Source of the DNA: JABMQB01 sp963666575
GTDB lineage: Bacteria > Bacteroidota > Bacteroidia > Bacteroidales > Prolixibacteraceae
DNA length: 64,000 nucleotides
Assembly (NCBI GenBank): GCA_963666575.2
Contig: CAXXYG010000027.1
Coordinates: 372,001-436,000 of the forward strand
Direction of reading: 5' to 3'
Each line of letters starts with the position of its first letter. Positions within the stretch are counted from its first letter, which is position 1. Below, one piece after another: positions 44,740 through 53,871 of this stretch. Below the pieces are notes generated by a model. It was given only the letters and a program-made list of their open reading frames with translations. It was not told the origin of the DNA and made no database searches. The translations under genes were made by a program, and so were the position numbers.

Positions 44740-47619
44740 ATGCCAATCGATAAATTTGTAAGCCGCCACATAGGTCCAAGAAATTCCGAAATTAAAATAA
44801 TGCTTGACAAAATCGGCGTTTCTTCCATCGACGAACTGATTGACCAAACTGTTCCCAAAAACATACAATTTAAATATCCGCTTAATATTGAAGCAGGAAT
44901 CTCAGAACGACGTTATTATAGAAAAATCCTTGACCTGGCTTCAAAAAACAAAGTTTATAATACGTATATCGGCATGGGGTATTACGATACAATTACTCCT
45001 GCAGTTATACTTCGAAATGTATTGGAAAATCCGGTTTGGTATACCTCCTATACTCCATACCAGGCCGAGATTTCTCAGGGAAGATTGGAAGCATTATTAA
45101 ATTTTCAAACCATGATTTGTGAACTCACAAACATGGACATAGCCAATGCATCGATGCTGGATGAAGCTACAGCAGCTGCTGAAGCTATGACAATGATGTA
45201 TTCATTACGTCCACGAAGAATGTCAAAATCTGGTGCTAATATTATTCTAGTCGATGAAAAAACATGGCCTCAAACACTCGATGTACTTGAAACCAGAGCC
45301 AATCCTCTTGGAATAGAAATCAAAATCCTCCCGGCTTCTGAATTTAAGTTTACTGAAAAAATATTTGGAGCAATAATTCAATACCCCAATTCCGAAGGCC
45401 AGATTATTAACCATTCAGAATTGGTTAAAAAAGCACATGAAAAAGAAATAAAAGTTGCTTTTGCTACTGATTTATTAGCCTTAGCAATATTAACACCTCC
45501 AGGAGAGTGGGATGCTGATATCGTAATTGGCAACAGCCAACGGTTTGGTGTTCCAATGGGATATGGTGGCCCTCATGCTGCCTTTTTTACTGCCAAAGAA
45601 AAATATAAACGCAATATGCCTGGCCGAATAATTGGTGTTACTAAAGACATTCATGGGAACAGGGCATTACGAATGGCGCTTCAAACACGTGAACAACACA
45701 TAAAAAGAGAAAAAGCAACATCTAACATTTGTACTGCACAGGCTTTGCTTGCTACAATGGCCGGATTTTATGGTGTATACCATGGCCCTGAAGGCATAAC
45801 AGCGATTGCCGACAGGATTCATAATATAACTGTTTTACTCGCCAAGGAAATTACAAAACTGGGATATACTCAGTTAAATACAGCCTATTTTGATACCATT
45901 CGGTTTGCCTTACCCAAACATGTAAAACATGAAGATATTGAATGGTTATCGCTCGAACTGGAAATGAATTTCAGGTATTTCCCAAATGGAGAAGTGGGTT
46001 TAAGTATTGATGAAACCACAAACAGGCAAGATATGGGTTGGATTATTGAAGTTTTTGCCAAAGCTGCAAATAAACCCTTCCAACCAATTGTTGACTACCC
46101 TGTTGAATATAAAATCCGCAAGGAATACAAACGGACAACCAGTTTTATGATGCAGGACGTATTTAACAAATACCGTTCAGAAACCGAAATGGTTCGTTAT
46201 ATTAAAATGCTGGAACACAAAGACATCTCTCTTACACACTCCATGATTTCATTGGGCTCATGTACCATGAAGTTAAATGCTGCCACAGAAATGCTTCCGT
46301 TAAGCTGGATTGAATTTAATGGGCTACACCCATTTGTTCCTAAAAACCAGGCCAGGGGTTATCAAATAATGATGGAAGAATTGCGCCGCGACCTTTCCGA
46401 AATTACAGGGATGGCCGATGTAAGTTTAATGCCGAACTCAGGTGCAGCAGGAGAATATTCCGGATTAATGGTGATTCGCGAGTACCACAAAAGCCGTGGC
46501 GAAGAGCGGCGAAACGTGGTTTTAATCCCGTCGTCAGCACACGGCACCAATCCGGCAAGCGCTATTATGGCCGGGATGAAAGTAATTATTGTTGGGTGCG
46601 ATAATAACGGGAACATCGATATCGAAGACCTAAAATTAAAGGCCGAAGAAAATAAAGATCATTTGTCGTCATTTATGGTGACTTATCCTTCGACACATGG
46701 AGTATTTGAATCATCGATTATTGAAATGTGTGCTACAATACACAAGTATGGCGGCCAGGTATATATGGATGGTGCAAATATGAATGCACAGGTTGGTTTA
46801 ACCAATCCAAAAATTATTGGGGCTGATGTTTGCCACCTGAACCTGCATAAAACTTTTGCTATCCCTCATGGTGGTGGTGGACCGGGAGTTGGCCCTATTG
46901 CTGTTGCTGAACACTTAGTTAATTTTTTACCTTCGCACCCTATTATGAACAATGGACATGTTGGAATTAACGCCGTTTCGGGTGCTCCTTGGGGAAGTGC
47001 TTCGGTACTCCCAATTACTTATGGCTACATTAAAATGATGGGAGGCGACGGATTAACCGATGCCACAAAAATGGCTATCCTTAATGCCAACTATATTGCT
47101 TCAGCTCTGAAAGAAAATTACGGCATATTGTACACCGGCGAAAATGGAAGAGTAGCCCATGAAATGATTTTGGAATGCCGTCATTTTAAAAACAGTACTG
47201 AAATTACCGAATCAGATATCGCCAAAAGGCTTATGGATTATGGATTCCATGCTCCAACACTTTCATTTCCTGTACATGGTACATTAATGGTCGAACCAAC
47301 TGAGAGCGAATCTCTTCAGGAACTCGACAGGTTTATTGATGCCATGAATTCAATTTTTGATGAAATCAAAGAAATAGAAAATGGCAAGGCTGATATTTCT
47401 GATAATGTATTAAAAAATGCACCTCATACGGCCCAGGTTGTTTGCGACGATAACTGGAGCCATAACTACAGCCGGCAAAAAGCAGCCTACCCGGTTGAAT
47501 GGATTAAAAACAATAAATACTGGGTACCGGTTGGAAGGGTTGACAATGCTTTTGGCGACAGAAATTTGATCTGTACATGTGGTTCGCCCGAAGAATATGA
47601 ATTGATAAAATCAGAATAA
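44740..47619 (+). CDS. gcvP: Glycine dehydrogenase (decarboxylating), P protein
   Basis: The protein has 959 residues, the full fused alpha-beta P protein. The N-terminus KFVSRHIGPRNSEIKIML and GMGYYDTITPAVILRNVLENP are typical; the PLP lysine lies in LNLHKTFAIPHGGGGPG, followed by LPSHPIM and GAPWGSASVLPITYGYI. It decarboxylates glycine and passes the aminomethyl group to the lipoyl arm of the H protein. The other glycine-cleavage genes (gcvT, gcvH) are not in the window. A strong terminator follows. Confidence 0.97.
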   Translation: MPIDKFVSRHIGPRNSEIKIMLDKIGVSSIDELIDQTVPKNIQFKYPLNIEAGISERRYYRKILDLASKNKVYNTYIGMGYYDTITPAVILRNVLENPVWYTSYTPYQAEISQGRLEALLNFQTMICELTNMDIANASMLDEATAAAEAMTMMYSLRPRRMSKSGANIILVDEKTWPQTLDVLETRANPLGIEIKILPASEFKFTEKIFGAIIQYPNSEGQIINHSELVKKAHEKEIKVAFATDLLALAILTPPGEWDADIVIGNSQRFGVPMGYGGPHAAFFTAKEKYKRNMPGRIIGVTKDIHGNRALRMALQTREQHIKREKATSNICTAQALLATMAGFYGVYHGPEGITAIADRIHNITVLLAKEITKLGYTQLNTAYFDTIRFALPKHVKHEDIEWLSLELEMNFRYFPNGEVGLSIDETTNRQDMGWIIEVFAKAANKPFQPIVDYPVEYKIRKEYKRTTSFMMQDVFNKYRSETEMVRYIKMLEHKDISLTHSMISLGSCTMKLNAATEMLPLSWIEFNGLHPFVPKNQARGYQIMMEELRRDLSEITGMADVSLMPNSGAAGEYSGLMVIREYHKSRGEERRNVVLIPSSAHGTNPASAIMAGMKVIIVGCDNNGNIDIEDLKLKAEENKDHLSSFMVTYPSTHGVFESSIIEMCATIHKYGGQVYMDGANMNAQVGLTNPKIIGADVCHLNLHKTFAIPHGGGGPGVGPIAVAEHLVNFLPSHPIMNNGHVGINAVSGAPWGSASVLPITYGYIKMMGGDGLTDATKMAILNANYIASALKENYGILYTGENGRVAHEMILECRHFKNSTEITESDIAKRLMDYGFHAPTLSFPVHGTLMVEPTESESLQELDRFIDAMNSIFDEIKEIENGKADISDNVLKNAPHTAQVVCDDNWSHNYSRQKAAYPVEWIKNNKYWVPVGRVDNAFGDRNLICTCGSPEEYELIKSE

Positions 47620-47635
47620 TAAATGAAGCTCTCTG

Positions 47636-47683
47636 ATAAATTCCATTCTCTTTGAAATAAAGGTGAATGGAATTTATTTTTTA
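47636..47683 (+). terminator. Rho-independent terminator of gcvP
   Basis: ATAAATTCCATTC (47636-47648) and GAATGGAATTTAT (47665-47677) form a perfect 13-bp stem around a 16-base loop, followed by T-rich sequence. Confidence 0.85.
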
Positions 47684-47695
47684 ATTATTCCTGTT

Positions 47696-47703
47696 TACTT
47701 TTG
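47696..47703 (+). promoter_or_regulatory. ispE: Predicted -7 element for ispE
   Basis: TACTTTTG matches TAnnTTTG, 22 bases before the ispE ATG, and lies just after the gcvP terminator. Confidence 0.45.
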
Positions 47704-47724
47704 TATAAACCTTTTATGTAAACA

Positions 47725-48528
47725 ATGGTTGTTTTTCCAAATGCTAAAATAAACCTGGGGTTAAATGTAGTTAAAAAACGGGACGATGGGTTTCATGACC
47801 TTGAAACTGTTTTTTACCCAATAAGTTTATGCGACGTTTTGGAAATAGTAAAATCTGATGATTTTGATTTTCAAACTACTGGAATTACTATTGATGCCCC
47901 ATGGAATGAAAATATTGCTGTAAAGGCTTACAATCTTTTAAAGTCTGAATTTAATTTACCTCCTGTTAACATCCACTTACATAAAGTTATTCCGTTTGGT
48001 GCGGGTTTAGGAGGAGGTTCGTCCGATGCTGCTTTTATGATAAAAGCCCTCAATCAGCTTTTCCAACTTAATATCGAAGACGAGGAGATGGAAACATTTG
48101 CCTCCTTCCTTGGATCAGATTGTGCTTTTTTTATCAAAAACAAACCTGCCATTGCTTTTGGGAAAGGTAATCTATTATCTCCTATCCCCTTAAATCTTTC
48201 AAACTATACTATTGTTGTTGTAAAACCAGCCTTTTCAGTAAATACAGCAACAGCATATCAAAACATAAAACCCCAGGAATCAACATTTCATTTAACTGAA
48301 ATTGCCAACATACCTGTTGAAAAATGGGAAATAATACTAAAAAACGATTTCGAACAGCCTGTTTTTAAGCAACATCCCCAAATTGGAAAAATTAAAAACA
48401 AATTATACGAAAAAGGAGCTGTATATTCTGCCATGTCGGGCAGTGGTTCCGCGGTATTCGGCATATTCAGCCATTCACCGATAAATATCGAAAAGTCCTT
48501 CCCCGAGTCCTGTTTTATTTACCGATAG
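47725..48528 (+). CDS. ispE: 4-diphosphocytidyl-2-C-methyl-D-erythritol kinase
   Basis: The product has 267 residues. GHMP-kinase motifs are clear: FPNAKINLGLNVVKKRDDGFHDLETVFYPI, the ATP loop IPFGAGLGGGSSDAAF, and MSGSGSAVFGIF. It phosphorylates CDP-methylerythritol in the MEP route to isoprenoids, so the organism uses the MEP pathway. It appears monocistronic. Confidence 0.95.
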   Translation: MVVFPNAKINLGLNVVKKRDDGFHDLETVFYPISLCDVLEIVKSDDFDFQTTGITIDAPWNENIAVKAYNLLKSEFNLPPVNIHLHKVIPFGAGLGGGSSDAAFMIKALNQLFQLNIEDEEMETFASFLGSDCAFFIKNKPAIAFGKGNLLSPIPLNLSNYTIVVVKPAFSVNTATAYQNIKPQESTFHLTEIANIPVEKWEIILKNDFEQPVFKQHPQIGKIKNKLYEKGAVYSAMSGSGSAVFGIFSHSPINIEKSFPESCFIYR

Positions 48529-48680
48529 TATCCGTCATTTACCGACTTTAAGGTTTCATTAACAAGATTTTTGTATTTATTAACAAAATGTAATGTAACC
48601 TTTGTGTCATAATTAAGTCTATTAAATTGAAAACAGAAACAAGAAAACAATATTTGAAACAGAAAACAAAAACAACGATT

Positions 48681-49007
48681 ATGAAAACTAGAATCAGTCA
48701 AATTTTATTTACAGCACTCGTTGCTTTTTTCCTTATCGGAGGAAATGTAAATGCAAAAGGAACCGAGTTGGAGATTGCCTCAAGCTATGAAAACACTGAA
48801 GAAACATCATTGATTCTTGAAGATTGGATGACAGAAGACAACTTTTGGATTGTTTCGGAATCAGAATTTACCGATAACGAATCAGAACTTATACTCGAAG
48901 AATGGATGATCGAAAATTCACTTTGGTCTGATAAGTACCTTCAAGTAGAAGAAGAAACAGATTCAAAACTAGAATTAGAAAACTGGATGATAAAAACAGA
49001 TTGTTAA
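48681..49007 (+). CDS. Small secreted acidic protein with three E-x-W-M repeats
   Basis: The product has 108 residues from the ATG at 48681. A signal peptide ends near GNVNAKG (about residue 24). The mature part is very acidic and contains three imperfect repeats: LILEDWMTEDNFW, LILEEWMIENSLW, and LELENWMIKTDC, spaced about 30 and 28 residues apart. It ends on a single Cys. I recall similar ELELEDWM segments in other small Bacteroidota proteins but know of no function. A rho-independent terminator follows, so it is a single-gene unit. The repeats may bind a common partner or metal, or be processed peptides; this is inference. Confidence 0.8.
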   Translation: MKTRISQILFTALVAFFLIGGNVNAKGTELEIASSYENTEETSLILEDWMTEDNFWIVSESEFTDNESELILEEWMIENSLWSDKYLQVEEETDSKLELENWMIKTDC

Positions 49008-49057
49008 GATATAATGGATAGTTTAGTTAATTATTGAGATTTAGTTTAGTTAGGTTA

Positions 49058-49084
49058 AAAGGCTGCAGTTGGCAGCCTTTTTTT
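49058..49084 (+). terminator. Rho-independent terminator of the small secreted protein gene
   Basis: AAAGGCTGC and GCAGCCTTT form a 9-bp stem around AGTTG, followed by further T. The next 200 bases before glnII hold no convincing gene. Confidence 0.88.
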
Positions 49085-49284
49085 ATTTCTAAACATTTGC
49101 ATAAACCTTTTCAAACTTATTGGCACCTTTTTATTAGTCTACTAATTCAACGAAAATTTCAGAGAAAACAATCAAATTCAATAAACACAATTTCCGACAA
49201 GTATATAATTCCTAAAACAAAAAATCAAGGCAAAAAAAAGAGGCCACAAATAAATTGCAGCCTCTATAAAATATTTTATAAAGC

Positions 49285-50298
49285 CTATACTTTAGCTCCA
49301 TGTACCGTTTTAATAATCCTTGCTGCAACTTTGTAAGGATCAGCATTTGATGAAGGACGGCGGTCTTCCAATCTTCCTTTCCAGCCATCATCGACAGTTC
49401 CTACCGGAATACGGATAGAAGCACCACGGTCAGAAACACCATAACTATATTCATCAATAGCTTGAGTTTCGTGCAAGCCAGTTAAACGTTGGTCGTTATA
49501 TGCTCCATATACTTCAATATGTTCCTGAATAACATGAGCAAATGCTTCACAAATGGCAGTAAATACTTTTTCATCACCACAAGTTCTCATCAAACCATTC
49601 GAGAAGTTTGCGTGCATACCTGAACCATTCCAATCTAAATGTTTTCCAAGTGGTTTTGGGTGCCATTCAACAGCAACACCATATTTTTCAGCTGTCCGTT
49701 CTAATAAAAAACGAGCTACCCAAATCTGGTCACCGGCATCGTGCGCTCCTTTTGCAAAAATCTGGAATTCCCATTGCCCGGCAGCTACTTCAGCATTAAT
49801 ACCTTCAACATTTAATCCAGCTTCAAGGCACATGTCAAAATGTTCTTCAACTATTTCTCGGCCAAAAGCCCTTTCAGCACCAACACCACAATAATAAGGG
49901 CCCTGTGGTAAAGGATATCCTCCTTCCGGAAAACCTAAAGGTAAACGTGTTTTCGGATCGTAAAGGAAATATTCCTGTTCGAAACCAAACCAAAAATCAG
50001 TATCTTCTTCTTCAATATGAGCTCTTCCGTTTGATGAATGGGGAGAACCATCAGAATTTAAAACTTCTGTCATCACCAACCATGCATTTTTACGGTCAGG
50101 ATCGGGATATAAAGCAACGGGTTTTAATAAAAGGTCAGAAGCACCACCACCAGCTTGTTGAGTTGATGAACCGTCAAATGACCAAATAGGGCAATCTTCT
50201 AATTTTCCACTAAAATTTTCGGCAACCCTTGTTTTTGCCCTTAGGCTTTGTGTTGGTTTATAACCATCGAGCCAGATATACTCCAGTTTTTCTTTCAT
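49285..50298 (-). CDS. Glutamine synthetase type II (eukaryotic-like)
   Basis: The product has 337 residues, the size of GSII, much shorter than GSI or GSIII. Motifs are EYIWLDGYKPTQSLRAKTRV, PIWSFDGSSTQQA, WFGFEQEYFLYDP, GVNAEVAAGQWEFQI-like (GINAEVAAGQWEFQIF), and HLDWNGSGMHANFSN. It makes glutamine from glutamate and ammonia. It is a third glutamine-synthetase-superfamily member in the window, monocistronic with its own promoter match. GSII probably entered bacteria from eukaryotes or the reverse and is patchily distributed in Bacteroidota. Its regulation is not visible here. Confidence 0.95.
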   Translation of the reverse strand: MKEKLEYIWLDGYKPTQSLRAKTRVAENFSGKLEDCPIWSFDGSSTQQAGGGASDLLLKPVALYPDPDRKNAWLVMTEVLNSDGSPHSSNGRAHIEEEDTDFWFGFEQEYFLYDPKTRLPLGFPEGGYPLPQGPYYCGVGAERAFGREIVEEHFDMCLEAGLNVEGINAEVAAGQWEFQIFAKGAHDAGDQIWVARFLLERTAEKYGVAVEWHPKPLGKHLDWNGSGMHANFSNGLMRTCGDEKVFTAICEAFAHVIQEHIEVYGAYNDQRLTGLHETQAIDEYSYGVSDRGASIRIPVGTVDDGWKGRLEDRRPSSNADPYKVAARIIKTVHGAKV

Positions 50299-50346
50299 GA
50301 TGCTATATTTTTCTTATTAATAGTGATTATTTTACAATTTTTGACC

Positions 50347-50380
50347 CAAAAATATAATAATATGAATACAAATTGAGCAA
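50347..50380 (-). promoter_or_regulatory. Predicted promoter of the type II glutamine synthetase gene
   Basis: On the minus strand, TATTTTTG (50354-50347) is an exact -7 TAnnTTTG. TTG (50380-50378) lies 23 bases upstream and TTTG (50372-50369) 14 bases upstream, so the -33 assignment is uncertain. Confidence 0.45.
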
Positions 50381-50753
50381 TTTGCAACCAAATTGTAAAT
50401 TAATTAAGAAAAATTTTACATTAATAGAAAATAATTTACATTACCCCTATTTTTAATACCTAAATTCAAAAACGTACCACATTTTATTCAAAACACACCG
50501 ACATTATCATATGCCCGCATTATTCAAAAGAGTGTTTTTTTACAAAGACTCCCTTTTTTTTACCACAACCTTAATAATAAAGTATTTAGCAATACTTCAC
50601 CAAAAAATTCAGTTCTGAAAATAAAATCATGTTGAATATATTTATCTTTAATGTAATTTTTATAACTTACTGCTTACCAATTAAAATAGCTATCTGACAA
50701 TGTTAGCCTAATTGGAAATCAAAGGGAAAAGTATTAATATTAAACACGAAAAA
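50381..50753. other. Non-coding gap between glnII and tldD
   Basis: This AT-rich sequence shows no gene, RNA or clear promoter for tldD. Short poly-T and poly-A stretches occur, but no stable hairpin with a T-run was found. Confidence 0.4.
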
Positions 50754-52280
50754 ATGAGTGTAAACAGACGTAATTTTATTAAAACCGGTGGAGCAGCAGT
50801 GGCAGGAAGCATGATCCTACCGCCATTTATGCAATCGTGCCAAAACATTCCTATGTCAGAAAATGTAAAAAATTATTTAGACCATTTTGAGGTTTCAACT
50901 GAAATACTTCAAAAAATTATTCAGGAAGCTATGTCGAAAGGTGGCGATTATGCCGACCTGTTTTTTGAACACAAAACACTCAATAACCTTGGACTTGAAG
51001 ATGGAAAAGTAAACCGAGCTTATTCAAATATCGACTACGGAGTAGGAATCAGGGTTTTAAAGGGCGACCAAACCGGATTTGCTTATTCTGAAACCATTAC
51101 TGAAGAAGCAATGCTTAATGCAGCAAAAATGGCTGCGAATATTGCCAACAGTTCCAGCGCCTATAAATCATCAGGATTTAATGAAAAAATTCCCGCTGAA
51201 TATTATAAAATTTCCAAAAAGTGGGAAGATGTATCGGTTAAAGATAAGGTCCCGTTTGTTCAGAAAATAAATGATAAAGTTTTTGGACTCGATGAAAAAG
51301 TCATTAAAATAAATGCCTTTTTAACCGACGAAACCGGGTATGTACTTTTTTACAATTCCGAAGGACGTTTAAGTTACGACTACCGGCCAATGGTTAATTT
51401 TGGAGTTGTTTGTATAATGCAACGTGGCGAGCAAATCGAAAATGCTTACTCTGCCAGGTCATTCCGCAAAGGTTTTGAATGGATGACAGATGACCTTATT
51501 GATGAATTAGCAACCGATGTAATTGCCAAAACCAATATTTTATTTGATGCCGTAAAACCTAAAGCTGGTGAAATGCCAGTTGTTATGGGTGCCGGAGGTT
51601 CAGGTATTTTGTTGCACGAAGCCATTGGGCACACTTTCGAAGCCGATTTTAACCGTAAAGGCACTTCTATTTTTAGCGATAAAATGGGCAAAAAAGTTGC
51701 TGAAAGTTTTGTAAACATCATTGATGACGGTACACTTGAAAACAACCGGGGCTCAATTAATATCGATGACGAAGGAAACGACGTTCAAAAAACATACCTT
51801 GTAAAAGATGGTATTCTAAACAGTTATATTCACGACCGTATTAGTTCTAAATTTTACGGTGTTAATCCAACTGGAAACGGCCGGCGTGAATCGTTCCGTC
51901 ATATTCCTATTCCGCGGATGCGTGCAACATACATGGAAACCGGGACAAACACTAAAGACGAAATTATTGAAAATGTTGATTATGGAGTATATGTCGACAA
52001 TTTCAGTAATGGGCAGGTGCAAATTGGAGCCGGCGATTTTACATTCTTTGTCAAATCAGGATATCTCATTGAAAAAGGGAAAATAACTCAACCTATAAAA
52101 GACATCAATATAATTGGCAACGGGCCTCAAGCTCTTGCCGACATTTCGATGGCTGCTAATGATTATTTAATCGACAATGGAACATGGACTTGTGGGAAAG
52201 ATGGACAATCGGTTCCCGTAACATGCGGACTACCTACTGTATTAGTTAAAAAACTAACTGTTGGCGGAACAAATGCCTGA
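50754..52280 (+). CDS. TldD-family metalloprotease with a Tat (lipoprotein-like) signal
   Basis: The product has 508 residues from the ATG at 50754 (an in-frame TTG at 50712 would add 14). The N-terminus MSVNRRNFIKTGGAAVAGS carries a twin-arginine motif, a hydrophobic stretch, and then FMQSC, a lipobox-like Cys. The catalytic zinc helix HEAIGHTFEAD is intact, and GGSGILLHE and the C-terminal GDFTFFVKSGYLIEKGKI match TldD. TldD usually acts in the cytosol with TldE on antitoxins and modified peptides. Here export is predicted. Its partner gene, 36 bases downstream, has no signal. Confidence 0.9.
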   Translation: MSVNRRNFIKTGGAAVAGSMILPPFMQSCQNIPMSENVKNYLDHFEVSTEILQKIIQEAMSKGGDYADLFFEHKTLNNLGLEDGKVNRAYSNIDYGVGIRVLKGDQTGFAYSETITEEAMLNAAKMAANIANSSSAYKSSGFNEKIPAEYYKISKKWEDVSVKDKVPFVQKINDKVFGLDEKVIKINAFLTDETGYVLFYNSEGRLSYDYRPMVNFGVVCIMQRGEQIENAYSARSFRKGFEWMTDDLIDELATDVIAKTNILFDAVKPKAGEMPVVMGAGGSGILLHEAIGHTFEADFNRKGTSIFSDKMGKKVAESFVNIIDDGTLENNRGSINIDDEGNDVQKTYLVKDGILNSYIHDRISSKFYGVNPTGNGRRESFRHIPIPRMRATYMETGTNTKDEIIENVDYGVYVDNFSNGQVQIGAGDFTFFVKSGYLIEKGKITQPIKDINIIGNGPQALADISMAANDYLIDNGTWTCGKDGQSVPVTCGLPTVLVKKLTVGGTNA

Positions 52281-52316
52281 TAAATTGTACATCATTTAAT
52301 TGTAAAATCAGAAACC

Positions 52317-53633
52317 ATGACAAAAGAAGAAAAATATACTTTAGCAAAATGGGCTATGAACCATGCCCTCGAAAATGGCGCACAACAAGCAAGCGTAAGT
52401 ATTTCAAACGACCGCAGTAGCAGTGTTGAAGTCAGGGATGAAAAAATTGACAAATTAGAACAAGCAATTCAAAGTAGTCTTACAATCAGATTGTATGTTG
52501 ATAAAAAATACTCTGCACATTCAACCAACAGGTTAAAAAAAGAAGAATTAGCCCGGTTTATTGAAGAAGGAATTGCCGGAACAAAATATTTATCGGAAGA
52601 TGAATTCCGCTCGCTACCCGAACCCGAACTCTATTTTAAAGCCAAAGTCCAGGACCTTAAAACTCTGGATCCACAATTTGACAGTGTTGACCCACAGAAA
52701 AAAATCGATGCAGCTTTTGCTATCGAAAAAGAAGTTTTAGGTGCCGATGAACGAATTATATCTGTTTCGGCGAGTTATTACGATGGACTAAGTAGCCGAG
52801 TCTTAGTTACCAGTAATGGTTTTGACGGTGATACTGCTAACACTTATTTTGGAACCTATGCTTCTGTTTCAGTTAAAGATGCCGACGCAAGGCCTGAGGC
52901 AGGTTGGAGCGAAAGTGCCATCTTTTATGACCAACTAAAAACAGCAGGAATTGGAAAAACAGCCCTCGACAGGGCAATAAAAAAACTGGGTCAAACTAAA
53001 ATTGAATCGGGAAATATGCCAATGATTATTGAAAACAGATCTGTTGGACGCATTATGGGCCCAATGATTTCAGCCCTTAACGGATCAGCCATTCAGCAGA
53101 AAAATTCATTCCTGGTGGACAAATTGGGTAAAAAAATCGGATCAGATAAATTAACAATTACCGATGACCCATTTATTATATCAGGGCGTGGCTCACAGCT
53201 TTTTGATAACGAAGGCCTCGCTGCAAAAAAACGGCCCGTTTTTGAAAAAGGCATCTTAAAAACCTATTATATTGATACATATTATGGGAAAAAACTTGAT
53301 ATGGAACCTACCTCAGGTAGTACCACTAACCTGATTTTTGATGCAGGGACCAAAGATCTTGATGGACTCATTGCCTCAATTGACAAAGGAATTTTAGTTA
53401 CCGGATTTAATGGAGGTAACTGTAATGGCTCAACCGGCGATTTTTCGTATGGTATAGAAGGTTTTTTAGTAGAAAAAGGAAAACTTACAATACCGGTTTC
53501 AGAAATGAATATAACAGGTAACATGAAAGATTTATGGAAAAACCTGGCCGAGGTTGGAACCGATGCCCATACAAATTCATCATGGCAAACACCTTCATTA
53601 TTGTTTAATAATGTTGACTTTAGCGGCATTTAA
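52317..53633 (+). CDS. TldE/PmbA-family partner protein
   Basis: The product has 438 residues. The fold is that of TldD but without the HExxxH helix, as in TldE/PmbA. Recognisable segments are SSSVEVRDEKIDKLEQAIQSSLTIRLYVD, FDNEGLAAKKRPVFEKGILKTYYIDTYYGKK, and the C-terminal GDFSYGIEGFLVEKGKLTIPVSEMNITGNM. It starts without a signal peptide, unlike the Tat-tagged TldD just upstream; no alternative start would add one. The pair is clearly an operon, yet the predicted locations differ. It may be carried through the Tat pore with TldD or act with another TldD. Confidence 0.9.
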   Translation: MTKEEKYTLAKWAMNHALENGAQQASVSISNDRSSSVEVRDEKIDKLEQAIQSSLTIRLYVDKKYSAHSTNRLKKEELARFIEEGIAGTKYLSEDEFRSLPEPELYFKAKVQDLKTLDPQFDSVDPQKKIDAAFAIEKEVLGADERIISVSASYYDGLSSRVLVTSNGFDGDTANTYFGTYASVSVKDADARPEAGWSESAIFYDQLKTAGIGKTALDRAIKKLGQTKIESGNMPMIIENRSVGRIMGPMISALNGSAIQQKNSFLVDKLGKKIGSDKLTITDDPFIISGRGSQLFDNEGLAAKKRPVFEKGILKTYYIDTYYGKKLDMEPTSGSTTNLIFDAGTKDLDGLIASIDKGILVTGFNGGNCNGSTGDFSYGIEGFLVEKGKLTIPVSEMNITGNMKDLWKNLAEVGTDAHTNSSWQTPSLLFNNVDFSGI

Positions 53634-53658
53634 AACCAGTTGATTTTAAAAAAAAATT

Positions 53659-53688
53659 AAGGGTGGCCGTAAAAAGCTGCCCTTTTTT
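53659..53688 (+). terminator. Rho-independent terminator of the tldD-tldE operon
   Basis: AAGGGTGGC pairs with GCTGCCCTT (with G-U pairs), followed by a T-run. Confidence 0.8.
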
Positions 53689-53780
53689 GATTTCTATTTC
53701 ATGCCTTATTACCTCCATATGCCAAATCCCGTTTTACAAAAAAAATCATCCTTCAACCAAAAAAAATAAATTTTAACCCG

Positions 53781-53808
53781 TTTGTAACTATTTTTTTGAA
53801 TAGTTTTG
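53781..53808 (+). promoter_or_regulatory. Predicted promoter of the DUF1080 gene
   Basis: TTTG (53781-53784) is followed after 16 bases by TAGTTTTG (53801-53808), a TAnnTTTG match. The spacing is slightly short. Confidence 0.45.
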
Positions 53809-53871
53809 AAGAATATCAACCAACTAATAATAGTATCAATTACACTTTAAAAAGTGTTTCAAACACAAATC

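Noticed and set aside
49034..49336. Plus-strand frame of 100 codons after the small secreted protein gene
   Set aside because: It runs through a terminator and into the type II glutamine synthetase gene on the other strand; its translation has no domain or signal features.
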